Positions 26,424 to 33,561 of a stretch of 64,000 nucleotides of DNA are shown one piece after another. Both the position numbers and the translations under genes were made by a program. The first letter of the stretch is position 1. Every line of letters begins with the position of its first letter. A model generated the notes under the pieces. It saw only the letters and a list, made by a program, of their open reading frames with translations. It was not told where the DNA came from and made no database searches. Source of the DNA: Maribacter_C sp047345145 (lineage in GTDB: Bacteria; Bacteroidota; Bacteroidia; Flavobacteriales; Flavobacteriaceae); the NCBI RefSeq assembly GCF_047345145.1, contig NZ_JBLFER010000002.1, positions 620,001-684,000 on the forward strand, given 5' to 3'.

Positions 26424-27143
26424 TTAGAGCGATGACGCTTTGGTCAAAACATCTGTCCCTAAGTATTTATCATCTTTGTTGTAATACCATGCTCGGGTTT
26501 TTGGCATTTTGATTCCTGAGATTTCTTCTTCTCCTGTCAGTAGAATATACTCTCCGTCTGGTTTAGATTCGTCACGAAAGAATTGATATACTTCCATGGC
26601 ATATGTGTTTGGGTCAAAATAAAAATACCAAATATCGCCGCCTACTTCCTTTTCGTAAGTTGTTTTTAAAACCAGGTATTCCTTGCCCTTGAAGGTTTTC
26701 TTTTGGGTTTTGGAGTCTATGATCGTTCCTGGGTCTTTTAATTTCATGGGTAATCCGTAGAGATAGGTATAGTAGTTTTTATACATATTCGCCCGCTCGC
26801 AGGTTAAACGATGTGTTTTTTTGTCTTCTTCGGATATTTTAGTGCTTCCGTTTAGCATGAGTTCGCATCCCTCTTTACTTACGGATTGTTTCAAGGTGAG
26901 TGTATCCTTCATTGAGGTTACTTGAAAGTATTCCTTAGGAAGATTTATTATGATGTCGCTAACACGCTCTTTTCCATCGGGAGTGCTCATGGTAACACCT
27001 AAATTCCCTTTAAAAGAAGACCAAGAATCATTTGGGTCGTGGTATTCGATGGCTTTTTGTAGCAGTTGTGAACCCGTAAGTTCTTGTGCAGAAGAAACTA
27101 AAGAAACTAGCGCTGTTAAACATAAAAAAAAGTACCTCATCAT
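26424..27143 (-). CDS. secreted DUF6503-like (LolA-fold-like) protein
   Basis: 239-aa exported protein: signal MMRYFFLCLTALVSLVSSAQ, then a LolA/LppX-like beta structure (NDSWSSFKGNLGV, DIIINLPKEYFQV, WYFYFDPNTYAMEVYQFF). Flavobacterial homologues of this shape are grouped as DUF6503. Role unknown; the fold suggests binding of a lipid or other hydrophobic ligand in the periplasm. Its first codons lie inside a terminator-like hairpin (27123-27171) that follows the PiT gene, so expression may need read-through or a transcript starting very close to the ATG. Confidence 0.75.
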   Translation of the reverse strand: MMRYFFLCLTALVSLVSSAQELTGSQLLQKAIEYHDPNDSWSSFKGNLGVTMSTPDGKERVSDIIINLPKEYFQVTSMKDTLTLKQSVSKEGCELMLNGSTKISEEDKKTHRLTCERANMYKNYYTYLYGLPMKLKDPGTIIDSKTQKKTFKGKEYLVLKTTYEKEVGGDIWYFYFDPNTYAMEVYQFFRDESKPDGEYILLTGEEEISGIKMPKTRAWYYNKDDKYLGTDVLTKASSL

Positions 27144-27171
27144 AGTAGTTATTTACTATGGTAAGGTACTT
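27123..27171 (-). terminator. terminator-like hairpin holding the next start codon
   Basis: On the minus strand AAGTACCT (27171-27164) pairs with AGGTACTT (27137-27130) and CATAGTA (27160-27154) pairs with TACTATG (27147-27141), giving an almost continuous 18-bp stem with a 6-base loop, followed by seven T's. It ends the PiT transcript 24 bp after its stop. The ATG-ATG of the following gene forms part of the descending arm. Confidence 0.75.
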
Positions 27172-27194
27172 ATAATTCTTGATTCTGACAGAAA

Positions 27195-29498
27195 CTATTC
27201 TTCAGTGGGCGTATCAATCGTTGCAGGAGCAACAGAGCTATCATGCGCTGTGTGATATTGCTCCAATAGATTCATCGTCGCTGTCATTAGGTCTTTTGTC
27301 TCTAATAACAGAGAGAAGTAAAGTGTCGTGTTTTTCGGACTAGACTCTTCAGTTCGCGTTCTAGAAACTTGTGTTTGTATTTTATCAGAAACCATGTCAA
27401 ACAATTTTTGTTTGCTTTGTAAAACGGCTCCGATTTCTTCAAATGACCTATTGTCAAAGGCTTCTTTAGTTTCTCCTAAGATGGCTTCTAATTCCGCATC
27501 TATCTCTTTAAGCTCTTTAATCTGATTGTATTTCAGCTTCTTGTGATTGTTGTTGATGTGCTTGTGGCTAATCTTGGTGATATACTCAAGCGACTGCGCC
27601 ATATCTTGCAAATACCCTAGAATATTGATGTAGAAGTTACTGGCTCCAATGCTCGCTTCATCTAGATTCTTAATGAAGTAGAATATATTATCCCGTAAAT
27701 CATCAATTTCGCTAGAAAGCTTTATCACCCCTTTTTTGTTCTTCTTCAGTAGTGATAAATCTTGAACCGCCAAACCGTTAATACTATTTGTATAGAGCTT
27801 GTTTGTTCTTTTAACTACTCTAGCAATGTTACCAGCACTTTCTTCAATTACACCTTGAATAGAACTGCTTTCGGCCCTGTCAAGTGTATCTTCTGCTTTC
27901 TGCTCTTTGGCTTTTTTGTTGTAAGCAATATAGTTTCTGGCCAATAACAATACGGCCGTAAACAAGAGTATAGCAATGGCTGCACCTTTTCCGAAATTGA
28001 TAATCGTCAATACGGTACCCGCTGCGATGAAAGCAATAATTGCGGTTCCAAACCACCCGCCGATTACGTTTAGTACTCCGGCTACACGGTATACAGCACT
28101 TTCTGCTCCCCAAGCCCTATCTGCCAAAGAAGTACCCATTGCCACCATAAAGGTTACATAGGTTGTGGATAATGGTAATTTATAGGATGTTGCAATGGAA
28201 ATAAGTATACCAGCTACCATTAGGTTTACTGCCGCTCGCACCATATCAAAAGCAGGAAGCTGATGTACCTTATCTCTAGAAAGAGAGATTACCGGTTTTT
28301 CAAATTGCTTGTCAATTGTCGACTTCATTGAACTCGGTAAAATCGAATTGAAATACTTTGAAACTAAAATAGAACCTCGAACCAATCCTCTTGAAAGGAA
28401 ATTGGGTTGAAAACGTTCTTTTGCCTCTCCTTCACGAGAAAGGTTGATTTCTGTATCAGCAACATATCGTGCTTTTTTAGAAAGCCATAAGGTTACCACC
28501 ATTATAACTCCTGATAAAAACAGAAGTAGTGTAGGAGTAGGTACTTTTTTCGATAGTACTTCCATGCTGAATTCCGTTGCGGGTATTCCAGCAGCTTCCC
28601 ATGCTTCGTACGATTGCCATGCCGCGATTGGAACACCAATAAAGTTGACCAAATCGTTTCCTGCAAATGCCAGGGCAAGGGCAAAAGTTCCAACTCCGAT
28701 AATTAATTTATAGATATTGACTTTTGCAAAACTCATAAGAACATAAGAGAGAAAAGACCAAACCACGAAGTTAACACTAGCGATTGCTATCCATTGGTCC
28801 TCTAGAAAATCTTTTATTTTAACACCACCAATAAGGTCAAAAGTTTCACCAGCATATGGCGTTCCTTTGATACCTTTCATAAAGATGAAATAGGTGATGG
28901 CTGAAAGCGCGGCACCACCAAATAAGGCAGCAACCCAAGTTGCTTTTTTCTCAAAATGATAGGATAATAGCAGCCTCGAAATCCATTGCACCAGCGCCCC
29001 TATGGTAAAGGCGACGACGACCGACAAGAGTATACCGGAAATAATTTGAATTGCTTTTTCAGTATTGATATAGTTTACTACTTCAGTAAAACTACCATTG
29101 TCAGCTACAATTTTGATAAGTGACATGGCAACTGCAGCTCCCAACAAGTTAAAAACGATGGAAACCGTAGTAGATGTTGGCATTCCCAAGGTGTTGAAGA
29201 AATCAAGTAGGAGGATATCTGTTATCATAACAGCCATAAAAATGAACATGATTTCGTCAAAAAAGAATTCCCCGGGATTAAAGATTCCCTTACGTGCAAC
29301 CTCCATCAATCCACTTGAAAATACAGTACCACATATCATACCCAAACTGGCTACAATCATGATAGTTCTAAACGATATGGCTTTTGAGCCAATAGCTGAA
29401 TTTAGAAAGTTGACCGCATCATTACTGACACCAACTACTAAATCGGCAACCGCCAAAACGGCCAGTGCAATAACGATTAATAAGTAAATATTATCCAT
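27195..29498 (-). CDS. PiT-family phosphate transporter with PhoU-like tail
   Basis: Low-affinity inorganic phosphate permease. The PiT signature appears in both inverted halves: GVSNDAVNFLNSAIGSKA near residue 23 and FAGNDLVNFIGVPIAAW near 280. About ten membrane helices occupy residues 1-540. A cytoplasmic helical domain follows (~555-750: SSIQGVIEESAGNIARVV onwards), resembling PhoU/DUF47 proteins that control Pit transporters; fusion of the two is common in Bacteroidota. A repeat array with TAACATT units and a GATATTTG -7 element lies directly upstream. Confidence 0.92.
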   Translation of the reverse strand: MDNIYLLIVIALAVLAVADLVVGVSNDAVNFLNSAIGSKAISFRTIMIVASLGMICGTVFSSGLMEVARKGIFNPGEFFFDEIMFIFMAVMITDILLLDFFNTLGMPTSTTVSIVFNLLGAAVAMSLIKIVADNGSFTEVVNYINTEKAIQIISGILLSVVVAFTIGALVQWISRLLLSYHFEKKATWVAALFGGAALSAITYFIFMKGIKGTPYAGETFDLIGGVKIKDFLEDQWIAIASVNFVVWSFLSYVLMSFAKVNIYKLIIGVGTFALALAFAGNDLVNFIGVPIAAWQSYEAWEAAGIPATEFSMEVLSKKVPTPTLLLFLSGVIMVVTLWLSKKARYVADTEINLSREGEAKERFQPNFLSRGLVRGSILVSKYFNSILPSSMKSTIDKQFEKPVISLSRDKVHQLPAFDMVRAAVNLMVAGILISIATSYKLPLSTTYVTFMVAMGTSLADRAWGAESAVYRVAGVLNVIGGWFGTAIIAFIAAGTVLTIINFGKGAAIAILLFTAVLLLARNYIAYNKKAKEQKAEDTLDRAESSSIQGVIEESAGNIARVVKRTNKLYTNSINGLAVQDLSLLKKNKKGVIKLSSEIDDLRDNIFYFIKNLDEASIGASNFYINILGYLQDMAQSLEYITKISHKHINNNHKKLKYNQIKELKEIDAELEAILGETKEAFDNRSFEEIGAVLQSKQKLFDMVSDKIQTQVSRTRTEESSPKNTTLYFSLLLETKDLMTATMNLLEQYHTAHDSSVAPATIDTPTEE

Positions 29499-29521
29499 AA
29501 TTTCTGGTAGTTATAATTTTG

Positions 29522-29565
29522 CAAATATCTATAGTCTAGAGGTGTACAATGTTACCTCAATGTTA
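29522..29565 (-). promoter_or_regulatory. Pho-box-like promoter of the PiT gene
   Basis: Minus strand, in order: TAACATT, 4 bp, TAACATT, 4 bp, a degenerate unit ACCTCTA, 7 bp, then -7 element GATATTTG at 29529-29522. The two good units (29559-29565 and 29548-29554) are exactly 11 bp apart. The ATG at 29498 is 23 bp beyond the -7 element. Confidence 0.6.
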
Positions 29566-29581
29566 ATTTTCCTTCCAATGT

Positions 29582-29605
29582 CTTGTGGGCTTGCCCCGAG
29601 GTTAT
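29582..29605. repeat. short GC-rich intergenic repeat candidate
   Basis: CTTGTGGGCTTGCCCCGAGG, just after the porin stop, contains the small stem GGGC/GCCC and stands out by composition. It may be one of the dispersed flavobacterial repeats; only one copy is in the window. Confidence 0.3.
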
Positions 29606-29608
29606 TTA

Positions 29609-30811
29609 CTAGAAGTGTATGTCGAATTGCAATCGATACATCAATTCATTTGAACCTCCGTCTACAGTAAGATAGCTTAAATCGGTTTGTACCTTTAGTT
29701 TATGCCCAGCAAGATATTTTGAGAGGCCTAAGGTATATTGCGTTTCTGGGTTTCTTCCAGTAAGATCATCTAAATTGATATCGGTATATCGACCTGATAC
29801 TTCCCAATTGCTTTTGAATAAATATCCGGTTTGTAAGTTTAGTCCGTTACCGACCCAAACAGTATCTCCAGTTTCTGTACCGTCAGAGTTTTTTGCTATT
29901 GGGTCATCAGCATCTCTATTTGCATATTCCCACATAAAAGAGAAGCCACTGTACTTGAACATTCCATCGAAGAAGAAAGTATTCACATCGGTTTCATAAA
30001 AACCTAAATCGTTTCGCATGTAAGAGCCTTGATTGCTTCTCGTTTTTACAGCATTTTTATTAGTGTCATAGTTTACTGCGAACATTAGTTTTGGTGTTTC
30101 CTCTCTTTTTAGATCACTTCCGCTATAATCACCTTTACTTTTGAACTTACCGAAAGGAAGGAATTCAAGTCGCGCCGTATATTGGTGACCACCTAAATTA
30201 CCTTGGGTAATATTTCTTCCTTCACCCTGAGATAGGGCAAGTTTCTCACGGATTAAAAATTTCTCGCCAAGTGTAAAGTGGTGTCTTAATTGCACGCCCA
30301 TATCACGGTCGATATTAAATCGACTGTTTACCAAAGAACGGTCTACTTGTTGTAAGTTTCCTGAGGATATAACACGTTCGATGTTACCAGGTAATTTCGT
30401 CTGACCTACCCATAGTTCGAAGTTTTCATAGAAATTCCACATGACAACCGCATCTAGAATGTAGCGTGGCGTGTTTCTGGTAAATTCAGACCCTCCAGAG
30501 ATATCTCTATTTGAAAGACCCAACTCCATTTTATATTTCAATTTTGGAGAAAAAGCAAAACCATCGAATTTCAATCGAGCCCGTCGAACCAAAAAGTTTT
30601 GTTCAGGATTGACTAGATTCCCATCCGCAGTTTCATCCCAAGTAGAAATACCTAAGAATTGCATACGTGTACCAATTTTCATGGTCCATGTACTATCTTT
30701 TCCAACTAAATTAAAGAGTCCCTTTCCAAATGCGGGGGCGTTGGTTTCTTGAGCAAATGTCATACAAGAAACACTTAAAAAAAGGCCAAGGGCCAGAAGT
30801 TTTGTTCTCAT
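29609..30811 (-). CDS. phosphate-selective porin (OprO/OprP family)
   Basis: Outer membrane beta-barrel porin, 400 aa from the ATG at 30811 (MRTKLLALGLFLSVSCMTFAQ signal peptide; the frame start at 30838 adds nine residues before it). Family features are the alternating strands and VRRARLKFDGFAFSPKLKYK, ELWVGQTKLPGNIERVISSG and NSRFNIDRDMGVQL. It lets phosphate or polyphosphate through the outer membrane. The PiT gene follows on the same strand after 110 bp with a promoter of its own. A three-unit 11-bp repeat array lies upstream. Confidence 0.88.
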   Translation of the reverse strand: MRTKLLALGLFLSVSCMTFAQETNAPAFGKGLFNLVGKDSTWTMKIGTRMQFLGISTWDETADGNLVNPEQNFLVRRARLKFDGFAFSPKLKYKMELGLSNRDISGGSEFTRNTPRYILDAVVMWNFYENFELWVGQTKLPGNIERVISSGNLQQVDRSLVNSRFNIDRDMGVQLRHHFTLGEKFLIREKLALSQGEGRNITQGNLGGHQYTARLEFLPFGKFKSKGDYSGSDLKREETPKLMFAVNYDTNKNAVKTRSNQGSYMRNDLGFYETDVNTFFFDGMFKYSGFSFMWEYANRDADDPIAKNSDGTETGDTVWVGNGLNLQTGYLFKSNWEVSGRYTDINLDDLTGRNPETQYTLGLSKYLAGHKLKVQTDLSYLTVDGGSNELMYRLQFDIHF

Positions 30812-30835
30812 CAAAGTATTAATTTTTGTCGAGTG

Positions 30836-30879
30836 CAAAAGAACTGTATCAATGTTAAATTAATGTTGTGCGAATGTTA
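30836..30879 (-). promoter_or_regulatory. Pho-box-like promoter of the porin gene
   Basis: Minus strand: TAACATT, 4 bp, CAACATT, 4 bp, TAACATT, 7 bp, then -7 element TTCTTTTG at 30843-30836. The three units start 11 bp apart (30851, 30862, 30873 on the plus strand as AATGTTA/AATGTTG/AATGTTA). The porin ATG is 24 bp beyond the -7 element. Confidence 0.7.
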
Positions 30880-31014
30880 TTTCTAGAAGAATAATTTATA
30901 GGATATTAACAAGTGATAAAGTTGGGTTTGTTATGGGCGCTTTTGGACCAAAGCGGATGTGGATAAGATGATTTAGAAAAGCTCCTGTCCGAAGAAAATA
31001 CTAAAAACAAAACA

Positions 31015-31044
31015 TAAAAAAAGCTACCTTGGCCAAAGGTAGCT
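31015..31044 (-). terminator. orphan minus-strand terminator
   Basis: On the minus strand AGCTACCTT, loop TGGCC, AAGGTAGCT is followed by six or more T's. No annotated minus-strand gene lies immediately upstream; the next one, at 31744-32145, already has its own terminator. Confidence 0.8.
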
Positions 31045-31205
31045 GTAGATTTCAAAAAACTAGTCGACAAAAACTAATACGTGTAATGAAATCGATGTTG
31101 TCTTAAGACAAACACGAAGATCGTTGTTGGATGTCACCTTAAGGTAATCCTTATATTAAGTAATCTTTAATTTTGTTAAAAAAGCCTTAGGGTAAGATAC
31201 TAACA
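31015..31205 (-). ncRNA. candidate small RNA in the porin upstream region
   Basis: The minus strand here ends in a textbook terminator (31015-31044) but carries no ATG-initiated reading frame between it and the four-unit Pho-like array at 31225-31264. Two further self-complementary stretches lie inside: TTGTCTTAAGACAA (near 31099-31112) and ACCTTAAGGT (near 31136-31145). The start is not defined; no -7 element sits at the distance seen at the other arrays. The call rests on the orphan terminator. Confidence 0.35.
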
Positions 31206-31224
31206 ATCAGTATGTATCGTTTTC

Positions 31225-31279
31225 AATGTAAAGTTAATGTTATGTAAATGTTGCTTTAATGTGAATTATATTATATTTT
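31225..31279. promoter_or_regulatory. four-unit Pho-box-like array
   Basis: Plus strand AATGTAA, AATGTTA, AATGTTG, AATGTGA start at 31225, 31236, 31247 and 31258, an exact 11-bp period. Seven bases after the last unit is TATATTTT (31272-31279), a -7-like element for the plus-strand gene at 31313. Relative to that gene the units point the opposite way from the other four arrays, so the site may instead, or also, drive a minus-strand transcript. Confidence 0.6.
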
Positions 31280-31312
31280 TATGGCATCAATAAGAATCCC
31301 AAAACTCTAGTT

Positions 31313-31672
31313 ATGAAAAAGACAATTTTAGTTATAGCCCTCCTTTTTATTTCTGCTGCTTCATTTGCACAGGTAGAACCAGAAATGAAACTGAATAAAG
31401 AAACCAATTTAATCGAGGCGACTTATTTTCACGCAAATGGTGAAATAAGTCAAAAAGGAACTTTCAATCTTGAGAAAAAGTTACATGGTGAATGGTTAAG
31501 TTTTAATAAAAAAGGAGAGACTATTTCTGTAGGTTCATATGCCAATGGAGTAAAAACTGGAAAGTGGTTATTCTGGGCAAATGATATTTTGAAAGAAGTG
31601 GAGTACAATGAAAATGCCATTGCAGCGGTAACCGAAACCAAAAATACCGAAGGTATTGTAAGTAGAAATTAA
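31313..31672 (+). CDS. secreted MORN/YwqK-like repeat protein
   Basis: 119-aa exported protein: signal MKKTILVIALLFISAASFAQ, then MORN-like repeats of the YwqK type (YFHANGEISQKGTFN, KLHGEWLSFNKKGETISVGSY, GVKTGKWLFWAND). Such proteins are widespread in Bacteroidota with no settled function; names such as YwqK antitoxin are formal. It is alone on the plus strand inside the probable phosphate island, behind the four-unit repeat array, and ends at a bidirectional terminator. Confidence 0.75.
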   Translation: MKKTILVIALLFISAASFAQVEPEMKLNKETNLIEATYFHANGEISQKGTFNLEKKLHGEWLSFNKKGETISVGSYANGVKTGKWLFWANDILKEVEYNENAIAAVTETKNTEGIVSRN

Positions 31673-31690
31673 ACTTGACCCCCGATATGT

Positions 31691-31724
31691 AAAAAAGCGA
31701 CCTATTCAAATAGGTCGCTTTTTT
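31691..31724. terminator. bidirectional intrinsic terminator
   Basis: AAAAAAGCGACCTA, loop TTCAAA, TAGGTCGCTTTTTT: a 14-bp perfect stem between the convergent genes ending at 31672 (plus) and 31744 (minus). Confidence 0.93.
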
Positions 31725-31743
31725 AATATAATAGGTTTAAGAA

Positions 31744-32145
31744 TTATTCTCTTGGAGTCTTTTCTGCACCAGAAGGGAATGCTGTTTCTTGTTTTGAGGC
31801 AGTATCCAGTCCAGAAACATTATCAAAGTTAATTTGCATTGGAGCTAGAACGGTTTCTATTTGCGAAACTGAGTTTTCTGAAACGACTATAGTTACCTCT
31901 TCGGTTTGATAACCTGCATAGCTAATTGTTAAAGTATGGGAACCAGGGGCAAGGTCATCAATTTCAAAATTCCCATGAAAATTGGTCTGGTAACTTGTCT
32001 CAGAACCCTTCACCTCAATATTTGCAAACAGCATAGGTTCATTATTCATTGCTGCATCGGTAACGGAACCTTTTATGACACATTGACTCTGCGAAAATAA
32101 TAGGCTTGTAAAAAGAAGTGCACTAGCAAAAATTATATTTTTCAT
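31744..32145 (-). CDS. secreted carboxypeptidase-regulatory-like domain protein
   Basis: 133 aa from the ATG at 32145 (the frame start at 32148 is TTG). Signal MKNIIFASALLFTSLLFSQ, then one carboxypeptidase-regulatory-like beta-sandwich: NNEPMLFANIEVKGSETSYQ, GNFEIDDLAPGSHTLTISYAGYQ. The domain closely resembles the N-terminal domain of the TonB-dependent receptor at 33562-36345 (NDEPLAFANILIDGTTKG). A stand-alone copy is unusual; it may bind the same partner as the receptor's domain. The C-terminal 30 residues are unstructured. A repeat array and -7 element are directly upstream. Confidence 0.78.
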   Translation of the reverse strand: MKNIIFASALLFTSLLFSQSQCVIKGSVTDAAMNNEPMLFANIEVKGSETSYQTNFHGNFEIDDLAPGSHTLTISYAGYQTEEVTIVVSENSVSQIETVLAPMQINFDNVSGLDTASKQETAFPSGAEKTPRE

Positions 32146-32165
32146 CAAAAGACTTTAATTTGACA

Positions 32166-32231
32166 CAAAGAAAAGTCGGTAATGTAAAATTAGGGTTAAG
32201 TTGAAATTAATTGTTCGTTTCAAAAATGTTA
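32166..32231 (-). promoter_or_regulatory. Pho-box-like promoter of the CarboxypepD-like gene
   Basis: Minus strand units at an 11-bp period: TAACATT, AAACGAA, TAATTTC, TAACCCT, TTACATT; the last is followed after 7 bp by -7 element TTTCTTTG (32173-32166). The outer two units match best, the middle ones are degenerate but in phase. The ATG at 32145 is 20 bp beyond the -7 element. Confidence 0.55.
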
Positions 32232-32260
32232 AATAACGGATAACTGTATTGAAAAATACC

Positions 32261-32291
32261 AAAAGAAAACCCCGCATTTCTGCAGGGCTTT
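32261..32291 (-). terminator. intrinsic terminator of the receptor-lipoprotein operon
   Basis: Minus strand CCCTGCA, loop GAAA, TGCGGGG, then TTTTCTTTT. It lies 60 bp after the stop of the lipoprotein gene at 32351. Confidence 0.8.
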
Positions 32292-32350
32292 CAGTGGTAT
32301 TTAATTTAGCTTTAGCTAAGCTATAGCCCAATCAAACATAATTCATAGGC

Positions 32351-33529
32351 TTAGTTACGCGTCCAACCACCATTCCAAGAAGTGTAATCGGCTCCTGTTC
32401 CGTTTCCGATTCCGGTAAAGAATTCAGCTTCTCCAAACGTATCGCCAGTATCATTTTTAAGATTTACCGTTACATCATCAAAGCTAATGTCAGTAACACC
32501 AGTGTCGCCATCAATAACCCCTTGGCCTGTTGGACTATCGGCACCATCACTGTCTAAATCAAAACCTTCGGCAAAACCTGATATCAGCACGTTGTTAAAA
32601 AGTGCTCTGGTTCCGGCTCTTAATCGTACCGCTTCGTTCTCATTGGAAGAACCATTTCCATTTATGGTAATATTGTTAATAGTGGGAGCAGACCAGAACA
32701 ATGGGTCAGCATTGTTTCCAATATCAGTGTTGAAACCATCCCCTTCGATTCCTTTATCATGTGCTTGTCTGTGCTCGATATATACATTTGTCAAGGTTCC
32801 TGTGAAACCTTCTGTCCAGTCGATAGAATCATCTTGGGCTCCGATTACAGATACAAATGATGCATTTACAGTTCCTCCAAAAAACTCAACACCATCATCT
32901 TTGCCCTCAAATGCTTGTATGTATTCGATAGTTGTTCCATTACCAACTCCATAGAAAGAAAATCCATTGTTTTCGGAAGAGGCATCTGCCGCTCCGCCTG
33001 AATACTCAATACGAAGATATTTCAAGATTCCCGAGTTATCGTCTGTTGCACTTCCGCCATAAGGCAATCCCCCTATTTCAGAGGTAGAGGTTGCGTCGCC
33101 ACCAGAAACGGAATTAATCGGAGCTTTTCCTAAGATGATAAGACCACCCCAATCACCAGCGTTTGGAGTAGTAGAATCAGAGGTAAAAACAATCGGATTT
33201 GTTGATGTACCTTCCGCCATGATTTGGCCACCTTGCATAATGGCAACATATACATCAGCACCAGTAGTAGCTCTGATTACAGCACCTGGCTCGATGTTTA
33301 GTGTAAATCCTTCAGGAACAATTAAGGCAGTAGTCAATTTATATTCCGTTCCGGTAGTTAAGGTAAGGTCTTCAGTAAGTGTTCCACCGATTTCAGAAGT
33401 ACCTGGATTAGTTGGATTAGAAGGATTCCCACCTTCTTGATTAATTATGACATCTGCCGTATCATCGGCAGCACATCCTACTAAAATGATTGCCATTGCA
33501 AAACCTAAAAGAAACTTGCTTGTTTTCAT
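32351..33529 (-). CDS. lipoprotein with beta-helix-like repeats
   Basis: 392-aa lipoprotein (signal MKTSKFLLGFAMAIILVGC, lipobox LVGC). After a Pro/Asn/Thr linker comes a repetitive beta structure suggesting a parallel beta-helix: LNIEPGAVIRATTGADVYVA, GDWGGLIILGKAPINS, then Asp-rich turns GKDDGVEFFGG and AQDDSIDWTEGF that could bind calcium. It follows the TonB-dependent receptor by 32 bp and is surely its operon partner, probably a surface lipoprotein working with it as SusD-type proteins do, though it has no SusD sequence features. Substrate unknown; the phosphate context suggests a phosphorus compound. Confidence 0.8.
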   Translation of the reverse strand: MKTSKFLLGFAMAIILVGCAADDTADVIINQEGGNPSNPTNPGTSEIGGTLTEDLTLTTGTEYKLTTALIVPEGFTLNIEPGAVIRATTGADVYVAIMQGGQIMAEGTSTNPIVFTSDSTTPNAGDWGGLIILGKAPINSVSGGDATSTSEIGGLPYGGSATDDNSGILKYLRIEYSGGAADASSENNGFSFYGVGNGTTIEYIQAFEGKDDGVEFFGGTVNASFVSVIGAQDDSIDWTEGFTGTLTNVYIEHRQAHDKGIEGDGFNTDIGNNADPLFWSAPTINNITINGNGSSNENEAVRLRAGTRALFNNVLISGFAEGFDLDSDGADSPTGQGVIDGDTGVTDISFDDVTVNLKNDTGDTFGEAEFFTGIGNGTGADYTSWNGGWTRN

Positions 33530-33561
33530 GAATAGTAATTTAATTGTTCGTTATTATTTGA

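Noticed and set aside
27762..29487. Long open frames antisense to the PiT gene
   Set aside because: Mirror frames of a real membrane-protein gene; they lack signal patterns, promoters and conserved motifs. The same holds for antisense frames under nrdA, the RND permease, ClC and both TonB-dependent receptors.
29577..29583. AATGTCT as a third unit of the PiT array
   Set aside because: It is 18 bp from the preceding unit, out of the 11-bp phase, and has a mismatch.
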